22,300 bases of DNA. Origin: a virus. The notes beneath the pieces were generated by a model. That model was not told the DNA's origin. It saw only the letters and a list, made by a program, of their open reading frames with translations, and made no database searches. Below are positions 1-8,900 of the stretch, piece by piece. The stretch lies in the IMG/VR virus record IMGVR_UViG_3300025141_000856, positions 1 to 22,300 of that record, one strand, 5' to 3'. The first letter of the stretch is position 1; every line of letters starts with the position of its first letter. The position numbers and the translations under genes were made by a program.

Positions 1-1296
1 ACCTGCACAATCTATTCCTTTAGCGGTTGTAGTTGCAGCATTCCAGTTGGCAAATGATGGGTCTGGACAGCCAAATTGTTTATACATACAACAGCTATCC
101 CAGTCCTTGGTTTGCATATATAACTCACCATAGTATTCTCCATTAGAGGCTGGGTTATAGTCCCATGTTGACCCATAGTCATCTCCTGTTCCCATCGTGT
201 TACAGCCGGAGAAAAGAATATTATTGGAGTTACCATATGTCGCAGGGTCACCCACACCTACCGGGCTTTCCCAAAGGTCTGGTGCACCATTCCATAATGG
301 TGTCACGTCCGTTCCACTATTATAACATGGGTGATGAACGGGCTTTCCTTGACAATCAAAACATCCATTATCTTGGGGTATTGGGTCGGAGGCAATATTA
401 AAACCATTTAAAATAGAATTGTTTGAAATACATCCTGTAGGGGATAGATTAGATGGAGGTCCCATACAGACTCCATTAGGGCTACAGTTTTGGTCTTCAC
501 AAGTATCCCATACTGTTGAACTTGGGGGACAATTAGCTATCAAATCATGCCCACCTGGTATTGCTTGAGAAGGTATACCTGTCCCATAATCCATAGAATT
601 TAAACATGAAGATAGTGGACAACCATCATTATTTGTTGAACCAAGAGTTAATGGTGAAATACATAAACTAATATAAGGAAATCCTCCTTCGTTGGGTGCA
701 TTTTGGATTCCACATTGCACCGAGTACCCTAACCAACTACAATAGAACCAACTATTGGGTGCCCACGACCATCCTCCTGGGTTTCCACCCCATAAGTAAT
801 ATTCAAATGTAACGTCTAACCTACCATTTCCGGCCCAACTGTAAGTACCACAAGAGTTATTCATCCATTTGCCTCTGTCAGGGTGTAATTGATAAAGACC
901 TGCGTAAATTTGACCACATCTTTCTATTTGTCCTACATTAAAATACCATTGTTTAGTTGATGTTGACTTCATATATATCCCAGTAGTTCCTCCTGGAAAC
1001 CATCCCTGGTCCCAAGTATCTTCGTGTGAAGTGTAAGTACTGTTTCTAACAAATTGATAGAAAAATGGCATCTTACCAGCATACATACCAGAACAAAGAC
1101 AAGAACATGAGTCATTATTTAAAGCTGAAGGATTTCCACCTGCAGCAGCACTATCGTAATTAGCCATACTAAAAGCTGAATATTTAGAAGATGGATTTTG
1201 ATAGACATTAGGATAGTTATAACCCACACCCCATGTAACTGCTCCTATTCTTTCAGTTCCTAATGATGGTCCTGATGCATTTCCTGGACATCCCAT
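1..1296 (-). CDS. Cys-rich secreted/adhesin-like structural protein, 3' end cut by window edge
   Basis: An uninterrupted frame runs from ATG at 1296 to the left edge: 432 codons without a stop, and an in-frame TAA (1302-1300) just upstream fixes the start. The protein has no obvious signal peptide or membrane segment. It is rich in Gly, Asn, Ser, Trp and Tyr and has more than 20 cysteines, many close together (SCSCLC near residue 64). The last 25 visible residues (about 408-432) match the GC.DP...N..A.....DC pattern of small Cys-bounded repeats common in secreted proteins of marine Bacteroidetes, so more copies may follow outside the window. The gene lies 19 bases after the PKD/SprB-like gene and is probably co-transcribed with it. 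I infer a virion surface, tail-fibre or adhesin role. No enzyme motif is visible, and I do not recognise the family beyond that repeat. Confidence 0.8.
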   Translation of the reverse strand, partial: MGCPGNASGPSLGTERIGAVTWGVGYNYPNVYQNPSSKYSAFSMANYDSAAAGGNPSALNNDSCSCLCSGMYAGKMPFFYQFVRNSTYTSHEDTWDQGWFPGGTTGIYMKSTSTKQWYFNVGQIERCGQIYAGLYQLHPDRGKWMNNSCGTYSWAGNGRLDVTFEYYLWGGNPGGWSWAPNSWFYCSWLGYSVQCGIQNAPNEGGFPYISLCISPLTLGSTNNDGCPLSSCLNSMDYGTGIPSQAIPGGHDLIANCPPSSTVWDTCEDQNCSPNGVCMGPPSNLSPTGCISNNSILNGFNIASDPIPQDNGCFDCQGKPVHHPCYNSGTDVTPLWNGAPDLWESPVGVGDPATYGNSNNILFSGCNTMGTGDDYGSTWDYNPASNGEYYGELYMQTKDWDSCCMYKQFGCPDPSFANWNAATTTAKGIDCAG

Positions 1297-1315
1297 AATT
1301 TATATTTTCTTTTTA

Positions 1316-3247
1316 TTAATCATTAGTTTCTACTAATATCGTTATTTGTTTAGTACAACCTTTATCATCTAATATTGTAAAGGTGTAAAGACCTGCTGTT
1401 GGCCCATTTATATTTGTATAATTGCTAGGACAAAGATTGTCAAAGAAAATATTATTATATTGCCCATTTATTGGATAAATAGTTGTAGATTCTCCCGTAT
1501 TATCGTTCGTAATTGTATATTCTAAACTTCCCATATTAAAACCACTTATTTCTACTACACCATCACAATCAAAACTATTGGTCATAATTCCATTTGCGTC
1601 AGTTAAAGTAATAGTAGTGCATTTTTGGACATTAATTATAGATAAATTAAGATTTTGTATTTCAGTACAGCCACAATTACCATTACACTCCTCTAAACTA
1701 GCAAACATATTATTTTGAGATAATAAAGTAGAATAAGTAGATTGCCCTGTGGTCTCATCTATCCAACTGTTTTGTGGTACTTCACTGCACACTGTATTAA
1801 CACACTCAAATAACCTATCTAGTGGAGTTATATTACTTACTGGTGGGATTATTGGGGTAGGTAATGGGGACATCTCAGCTTGTGGTCCCCCATAGACTAT
1901 AGCAGAACCCACTGCACCACCTCCTGATGGTCGTGTTTGGGTACCAGAAGTGGTGAGCCTCCATCCATGTCCGCTTCCACAGCTGTTTATACATTCAGCC
2001 TCAGTACAATATAAGTCACTTCCTTGTCCAGAATGATATACCCCATTTGAGTCTGGAGGTCCTAACCAAGTCATCATATCTGCGTAATTTCCTGAAAGAC
2101 TTCCAGGCCCCCATCCACTATCTAGATAGAATTGAATTGTGAAACAATCTATACCCATATGACATATCCAACAGTCTAACTGAGGGTTTGTAGGACAGTC
2201 ACAGCCTTCTTCTTCTTCTTCTCTACAACAATAATAATCTATATTATTATGGTTTAATCCCATGCTCATTGCAGAATATGCCGTGGTTCCACCACTATAA
2301 TCGATATAGTTAATGTCATTTAAGGTATAAGCTGTATACCAAGAAGAAAGAGTTGTTATTACTCCTGTACCAGATAACCCCACATCTACAACACTTCCTA
2401 CATTTGGGTAGGGATTAGTTCCATATTGTTTTAATACATTTAACTGACTAGTGTACGAATGTCCTGTTACAGGAAAAGGTGTAGTTACCCAACTACTACT
2501 TAATGTGTCCCACACATCTGGATTACTATCACCCCAGAATATCCAATCTTGTGTTACTGAATCACACCCTATTGGGTCGCCGATATTAGGGGCAAGAAGA
2601 GAAAAATTACCAAATGGATTAGGTATTACTGGAGTATTAAAATATGGAATAGGTATTGTCTTAGATATAAATGTAGTGCCCCACGGATTTATTTGACTTA
2701 ATGTTATCGTGTATCCTGTACTTGGGGTGGTGTATGTATGACTTGCAGTAACCTGTAATGGAGGTGTAAGTTGTGCGGTGTTACCGTCACCCCAATCTAT
2801 ATCGTATGGTGCAACTCTTAAGAATTTTCTAAATTCTAAATCTGCAGTATTAAATACTGTAATACTATTATTATTACCTGTGTATACAAAATTAGCTAAG
2901 ACATCTCTTTGTACTGCTAAACCATCAAAAGGTGTATAAACACCAATATCGTTAAAATCTTGAGTTAACAAAATAGGAATTGTAATTCCAGTTAGGCATG
3001 GGGAAGGGTCAGGAAGTGGTGCAGTAGACGTTAAACTTCTCCATAAGTCACACCTATAATCATCTCTTACTTTTGCTTTCCAATAATCACATTTTCCAGA
3101 TTGATTAAAGAAACAATTATTGCAATTTTGTCCTTGAATAGATGAGAGGTACTGGTCCGACACATAGTGGGGCGGTAGTTGTATTGGTATTGCATCCAAT
3201 TGTCCTGGATATAATCTTCTTCTAATTTGTAAAGAGTGTGTTTCCAT
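1316..3247 (-). CDS. PKD- and SprB-like-module Cys-rich phage surface protein (643 aa)
   Basis: A modular protein with no catalytic motif. Residues 42-66 hold four cysteines spaced C-x2-C-x7-C-x12-C (C42, C45, C53, C66) among aromatics, like a small metal- or Fe/S-binding knuckle. Residues 148-200 look like a PKD domain (YDIDWGDG, then SHTY). Residues 233-300 look like a second, degenerate one (FWGD, then HSY). The middle, 335-530, is Cys-rich and includes CC followed by EEEEE at 340-347. The C-terminus (about 527-641) ends with AGLYTFTILDDKGCTKQIT, the hallmark end of a SprB repeat from Bacteroidetes gliding adhesins. PKD and SprB modules are known for extracellular binding, so a role in host attachment is inferred. 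It starts 3 bases after two tandem TAG stops of the preceding gene. No signal peptide is seen, as expected for a virion protein. Alternative: a minor tail or whisker protein. Confidence 0.85.
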   Translation of the reverse strand: METHSLQIRRRLYPGQLDAIPIQLPPHYVSDQYLSSIQGQNCNNCFFNQSGKCDYWKAKVRDDYRCDLWRSLTSTAPLPDPSPCLTGITIPILLTQDFNDIGVYTPFDGLAVQRDVLANFVYTGNNNSITVFNTADLEFRKFLRVAPYDIDWGDGNTAQLTPPLQVTASHTYTTPSTGYTITLSQINPWGTTFISKTIPIPYFNTPVIPNPFGNFSLLAPNIGDPIGCDSVTQDWIFWGDSNPDVWDTLSSSWVTTPFPVTGHSYTSQLNVLKQYGTNPYPNVGSVVDVGLSGTGVITTLSSWYTAYTLNDINYIDYSGGTTAYSAMSMGLNHNNIDYYCCREEEEEGCDCPTNPQLDCWICHMGIDCFTIQFYLDSGWGPGSLSGNYADMMTWLGPPDSNGVYHSGQGSDLYCTEAECINSCGSGHGWRLTTSGTQTRPSGGGAVGSAIVYGGPQAEMSPLPTPIIPPVSNITPLDRLFECVNTVCSEVPQNSWIDETTGQSTYSTLLSQNNMFASLEECNGNCGCTEIQNLNLSIINVQKCTTITLTDANGIMTNSFDCDGVVEISGFNMGSLEYTITNDNTGESTTIYPINGQYNNIFFDNLCPSNYTNINGPTAGLYTFTILDDKGCTKQITILVETND

Positions 3248-3250
3248 CTA

Positions 3251-4192
3251 CTATATTGGATTTATATATTCCCAAAACTCTATTGGGGTGTTTATGTTGG
3301 TTCCAACTCTTGTTCCTGCTAAATCTTCAATCCAATAAGTAAAATTATTTTTGTCTAATAATAATCTATAATACATATTAGTAGCTGGGTCAAAACTAAT
3401 TTGATTAGGTATGGAAGTAGGTAAGACATTGGTAAATCTCGTTACTTCTCCATCTCTTCCATTATAAAACTTAGCAGACATAAAAAAAGTATTAATGTTT
3501 AAATATGTGCTTTCTTTTAACCAATAAAAAAAATAACCTATACTCCTATTATCCATATCAAAATCATAACGTGGGGTCGGTACGTTTCTAACAGTATCTA
3601 ATATAATGTTTATACCACTGGCATCAAATATTGGTGAGTCAGGCACATTCATATTTAAATCCGCCCATGCTGCTGTTTGATTGGGTACTACTGAAATATT
3701 CCTACAATCAGCATCTATTGAACATAATGGTCGTCTTGTACCATTTACTGGACTTAGTAAATTGGACATATAAAATTTTTGTCTAGTCTTGACTGGACTA
3801 TCATGAAAATCTAATTTAAAAAAACTCTTTAATAAATCAGATGTATTTTCCGATAATTCTACATTATTATATCCTTTAAAATTAAATCCAAAAGGAAATG
3901 GTTGGGCTGGAGGTGCAATAGGTAGTAAAGTAGGCCATGTATTAGTAAGTTTATCAAAAAAATTAAATTGGTAGAAGATATCGGGACTTTCTTCACTATT
4001 ATCAAATAAAGGAGCATGTCTAAATCTAGTTACTTCAAAATCTTTAGTAGGATTTACTAATTGTCTAACTACGTCGTTCTCATATACTTTTATTAAATCT
4101 TCTCTACCAGCTTCATCAAAAGTAGTGCCAAACCCTAACTGAATAGTCGGGTCTTTTGTATTGATATTAAATATAAATTTATTCGCAGCCAT
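3251..4192 (-). CDS. Hypothetical tail/baseplate-cluster protein (313 aa)
   Basis: I do not recognise this family. The protein is soluble-looking, with no signal peptide or hydrophobic segment. It is rich in Asn, Phe, Asp and Pro, and a beta-rich fold is plausible. Only two cysteines are seen (C157 and C163, in the CSIDADC stretch). Its ATG lies inside the end of the preceding 598-aa gene, with a 14-base overlap, so the two are probably translationally coupled; it is followed after 3 bases by the PKD/SprB-like gene. Its place downstream of gp25 and gp6, and its length near that of T4 gp8 (334 aa), make a baseplate or tail accessory role plausible, but I see no sequence likeness to gp8. Role inferred from position only. 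Confidence 0.8.
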   Translation of the reverse strand: MAANKFIFNINTKDPTIQLGFGTTFDEAGREDLIKVYENDVVRQLVNPTKDFEVTRFRHAPLFDNSEESPDIFYQFNFFDKLTNTWPTLLPIAPPAQPFPFGFNFKGYNNVELSENTSDLLKSFFKLDFHDSPVKTRQKFYMSNLLSPVNGTRRPLCSIDADCRNISVVPNQTAAWADLNMNVPDSPIFDASGINIILDTVRNVPTPRYDFDMDNRSIGYFFYWLKESTYLNINTFFMSAKFYNGRDGEVTRFTNVLPTSIPNQISFDPATNMYYRLLLDKNNFTYWIEDLAGTRVGTNINTPIEFWEYINPI

Positions 4193-5975
4193 CTATTAAA
4201 AATTCGTCTATTATTTCTGTTATTCCTGTAACTGACAGGTCTGATTCCGCTCTAATTTGTTTTTGAACATAAAATGGAATAATCTTACTAGGGTATTGTG
4301 CATTATTCATAAATGGATAATCTACTCCATGACCACCATCAATAAACCCTATTTCCCACAAATCTCTCCATCTCCATGTTTTTTCTCTTTCCCAATATTC
4401 AGCCCAATCTGGTATATTAATTACTTCTTGTGGGTCACCAAATTCAATATAGGTAGAAAATCTCCTAATTGGGACTTCATGGTGTGGTTTATATATGTAT
4501 CCTTTTTGTCCATCTATGGTCCCTTGTCCCATCATAAAAACCGCGTTATTCCATGAAAACTGATGTTGTATTTCACTTATAACTCTTTCTTTAAGTTCTT
4601 CTGCATTATATTCACAAAAGTCCCCCCTCAATAAATCCCCTACTCGTAATTCTGTACCTCTAATTAATGCACTACCACCAGGTAGTGGGTCCACTATTAG
4701 TCCTGAAGGTTGTTCGTCCCCAACACTTCCTCCTCTTACTATATTAGGTCCTACCGGACCAAAAGGTAAAGGAACTGCTGCAGCATCCGATACTCCATCA
4801 ATGGATGTATCCATATAAGTCAGTGGAAAATTCCATTCCCATCCATATTTTGGTGGATATAAAAAATATCCTAGATTATTTCTTAAAAATACTGTTACAT
4901 ATAAATTAGTTAACGGCCTCCCTAAATTATCTCTTAATGTTTTAACATCTATATCTCTATTAAAAGAATACAAATAAGAAGGATATGAATTTTTAATCGA
5001 TATCCTACAGGTTGCAGTGGGTGTTACTCTGTCTATTTGTTTTACATCAGGAAATACACCTTGTTCAAACCCACAGTCGTCTAATACTGCATCTGATACT
5101 TCAGTTAAAATTTTATTTATTCTAACATAATAACTAGAAATACTTTCTGAGTTAGCTTTATTCGTTTGTCTTCTCATAGTTCCCATTGAAAGATTAGGTA
5201 AAGCTGGGAACCCTACTACGGTTCCTTGTGGAATTAAAAGATTAAATATTTTTTCTGAAGACTTTCTAGTCGAATCCCCTACGCTATAAACAGGAAATAC
5301 ATTATCTCGCAAAGTGTATGTTGTTCCTTGTCCATTATCCATATTTAATACCACATATTCTCCTTTACTTAATCCGTGTGGGGCAGAACAATAGAATCTA
5401 ATCATATCTCTTCCGTTAAATACAATTTGTTGAGTATAAAAAGGAATTCCTTGATTAGCTAAAAAAGCAATCGCGTTGGTTGTTGGGGACTGTTCCATCT
5501 GATACCACATTCTTTGGTCACTCTTACATTCAGAAGGATAGCTAAGAAACATATTCCAATTAGTAGTGGTAGAAACAAATTCATCTAAGTCTTTTCTTTT
5601 CATATCAAACTCTTGAAACTGGGGATATCCTGCCCATGGTGAATATGCTGTTCCTCCTGAACTATGAATATAGTATAATTGTTGAAATAAAAGAGTAGTG
5701 AATCCACTTGAACTGGAGGAGGTATTTGTGTTTATTGCTAATCCACTATAATCATTATCTACAAAAGGTGATATCTTACCATAAACTCTATAATTACTTA
5801 TATTTTGTCTCTCTTCATTAAATCTCTCATTAATATTAAGATTAACTGTTCTATCGCCTTGTATTAAAGTTCTGGAAGTATCATTTAATGAAACCTGAAA
5901 AGTTAAATCTTCCTCAGTTGCCCCAGCAAATTTTTTAGTTGGTATTACTTTTAATATGTTTTTTCTATTTCCCAT
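4179..5975 (-). CDS. Hypothetical baseplate/tail structural protein (598 aa)
   Basis: A large soluble protein without a recognised enzymatic motif, signal peptide or membrane span. The N-terminal third is rich in Asn, Thr and Ser, with a run of Ser and Thr near residue 85. The C-terminal quarter (from about 446) reads GDLLRGDFCEYNAEELKERV, then a Tyr-Lys-Pro-His-His stretch and a Trp/Tyr/Arg-rich segment (about 520-545); it looks like the most conserved part and could be a docking domain. The gene starts 3 bases after the stop of the 1171-aa membrane-type protein and overlaps the next gene by 14 bases, so the three genes probably form one translation block and possibly one complex. A role as baseplate wedge or tail protein is inferred from its place directly after gp25 and gp6. 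I cannot assign it to a T4 gene. Confidence 0.82.
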   Translation of the reverse strand: MGNRKNILKVIPTKKFAGATEEDLTFQVSLNDTSRTLIQGDRTVNLNINERFNEERQNISNYRVYGKISPFVDNDYSGLAINTNTSSSSSGFTTLLFQQLYYIHSSGGTAYSPWAGYPQFQEFDMKRKDLDEFVSTTTNWNMFLSYPSECKSDQRMWYQMEQSPTTNAIAFLANQGIPFYTQQIVFNGRDMIRFYCSAPHGLSKGEYVVLNMDNGQGTTYTLRDNVFPVYSVGDSTRKSSEKIFNLLIPQGTVVGFPALPNLSMGTMRRQTNKANSESISSYYVRINKILTEVSDAVLDDCGFEQGVFPDVKQIDRVTPTATCRISIKNSYPSYLYSFNRDIDVKTLRDNLGRPLTNLYVTVFLRNNLGYFLYPPKYGWEWNFPLTYMDTSIDGVSDAAAVPLPFGPVGPNIVRGGSVGDEQPSGLIVDPLPGGSALIRGTELRVGDLLRGDFCEYNAEELKERVISEIQHQFSWNNAVFMMGQGTIDGQKGYIYKPHHEVPIRRFSTYIEFGDPQEVINIPDWAEYWEREKTWRWRDLWEIGFIDGGHGVDYPFMNNAQYPSKIIPFYVQKQIRAESDLSVTGITEIIDEFLIDGCE

Positions 5976-5978
5976 AAT

Positions 5979-8900
5979 TTAATCTAATGGTGGCATGTAA
6001 CCATTAATAAATTTATCATATGCATTATTTCCTTGATATAATCCAAAATAGTAATGATAATACCCCATAGATACTTCATTGGTCGTTGGAATAAGGGGGA
6101 TAATTGGACCTGTTGGTGGGACAATTATCGGTCCTGGTTGAGCTCTATTACTTATTATAGTCATACTAGTACTATCTACAGCGTCCCAATTATTGTTTAA
6201 AGTACCAAATTGTGGACTCGTTTTCATCCATGGATAATATGGAATGGTTTGAGAAAAGGCGTATCCAGTACTATCTCCCATTATTTTTGTTCTTAACCCT
6301 TGATTAGAAATAATGATTGGTTTATTAGCAAACGCATCATTAATCTCAACGTCGATAATAGTTGGGGGTAATGGACCATAGTTAGGGTCTTCTGGATAAT
6401 AAAATGGGCTCATATATTTATGTACCCCTATCTCATTATTAAAAGCAATTGCTTGTGAAATATCACCATCTAATAATCTATGTTGTCCTCCTGAGATTCC
6501 TGCACTAGTAGCTTTTAGTTTTCTCTTATTTCTATTGGTGGCACCCCCTGTAGCTGGGAAACCAAATACCTGCCAACCTCTAGTCCCACCAAACCAATTG
6601 TTAATTCCCGTGTATTGTATTTCCCACCAATCATAATTCATTAATTTCTGATTAATAAAGTAATCTAGAATACCTGCAGGAGATTTAGCGGAACTTGATT
6701 CTAACTGGTCTATATAGAAATCATTATTTTGTTGGTTTTCACAATCTATACATGAATTATTAGTAGTTAGGTCTTCAAATGTTCCTAACTCCAATATAGC
6801 AGTAGGATAATTAATACCTTTATATTGGAACCTGTACTGTAAAGTATCTGGAGTTCCGTCAGGCTGAGTATAGTTAAAGATAAAATTAGCATTAGGGTTA
6901 CTAGTTTGGAAAGTTCCAGCTCCTGAAGGATTATAAGGACAACTTCTATAATAATATTCGTTAGGATTAGTAAAACCGTCATCAGGACCTACTATTACAT
7001 CCCTACAAAAATAATCTGTAGTTGTTTCTGTTAATGTATTAGGGTCTGTAGTTACTATTCTCTTATTATCAAACCTAAAATGGTAAAGAGTACCTCTAAT
7101 CCATGAGGCCCAAAATCCCATATTAAATACTCCTTGACAAAGACCGTTATAAATATTCTTTCTAACTCTCCATTCATTTAATCCAAAAAATATCTTGCTC
7201 AACCTAGTTAACAAGAAAAATCCTAATATTACTACAAATCCATCAATTATTAATTCCATTATGATTGGGGATAAAGCTGCACCAACACCAGGAATCAATG
7301 CCGTAACAGCTCCTATGGTTATCATTGTCCATACTGCTGCTGTAAACATACCCTTAAATCCTGAACCATCATAACTAATAATATAACAACCTTTCATACT
7401 AGTACCATCTTTACCTTCAGTATCTAGCTCTTCATTATGTTCATCACTATAATATAAGATACTCGCATCTCTCAATGCAGGAATTTGGCAGTTAGGGTCG
7501 TCGACTAATGGATTACCAGAAGATTGTTCTATATCCCCAACACCAAAAAGACTAGGAAAATCTAACTCAAAAAAGCTACCGCAATTACAATCTTCACATT
7601 CATCATATTTGGTGAGTGGTAATCTGTATTTTACAGAATCTATCAATCCAACTACTAAATTTGCTAAAACTATCGTAAAAATAGCTACTGCTAATGCAAA
7701 TGCAAACTGACCTATTGCCGAAAGAATTGCACCTAAAGGAAGCATCCCCGCCATCCCAATCACTATATTCAATATTTGTGTCATTGCTACTGCTAAAGCG
7801 GCTACTGCATTAGCAATATTCATGAGCAAACTATACATTTGTATGATAATAAAGACAGCCATAATAGCAAAGGGCACAAATATAGATAAGACTGTTAAAA
7901 ACAGTGTTAGTTGACTCATTAGGAATATAAATGACCCACCTCTAAAACCATCATTAGCTGGAAATTCTTTTATACTTCCACTACAATCTGTTTCTTTAGC
8001 GGGATTAGTACTTTTTATTCCTATGAAACTCCATCTATCTCTTTTAGCACTATATCCACCAAACATGGTTCCTCTACCAGGAAGGTCAGCATCAAAAGAA
8101 TTGCCGTCAAAAGGATTATTATTATAATCATTTCTATAAATGTCTATAAAATTTGAAAGTGTATATACCCTATCTGGAACCATTTCATAAAAATAATCTT
8201 CACCTAAAAACGCAGGAGAACTAAGATAATTATCACATTTCGTTTGGAGTGTTGTGCCCATATCATGAGGATAATCTAATAAATCTGTGGAAAATTGATA
8301 ACTAGAAATCATATCATTAGTGTATTCTCGAATATTTGGAACTAGATACTTTCCTTTACGTGACTCAGAACTAACTTCACTATCGAAACTAATTCTGAAT
8401 CTATATTTTCCCCTTGTTGGCACTCCTATAGCGGGGTCATCAGATATTTGTTCGTTTCCAAATTCATCGGTATAAATATAATCTAAATTCATTGGCACTT
8501 TAGCTACAAATGAACCAGTACCATCTATATTATGTAAATTAATTTTTTCTAATTTAGGTCTACATGCACAATTGGGGTTTGCGTCATCATTCTCTTTAAA
8601 TACCGTAAATCTAATTGCCTCTATCTTTCCACTACCTGTAGTTAATTTGCAAACATCCCCCTGACTTCTACCAGGGCCACATTTCCACCCTAAACTACCA
8701 CTATTATCATCACTAATAATACTTCCCATAAATAAAGCGTTAGGTCTAAACTCTACGTTTGAATCTCTTAGGTCAAAATCAGCTCGGGATATACCTGAAT
8801 TACACATTTCATCATCTCCCCAGAAAGAAACAGATTCTATTGTTTTGTTCTGAATTACTATTTGTGGTAAAGTATCTAAATTCTCGGAGTCACTAAAAAC

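Noticed and set aside
12-257. Minus-strand open frame of 81 codons at the left edge
   Set aside because: It is in a different frame from the 432-codon gene that covers it and has no own leader or motif.
165-401. Plus-strand open frame of 78 codons
   Set aside because: It lies opposite the long minus-strand frame of the Cys-rich protein (1-1296), which has the coding signature; it is a shadow.
4257-4556. Plus-strand open frame of 99 codons with hydrophobic composition
   Set aside because: It is antisense to the C-terminal coding region of the 598-aa gene; Trp and Phe there come from the complementary codons.
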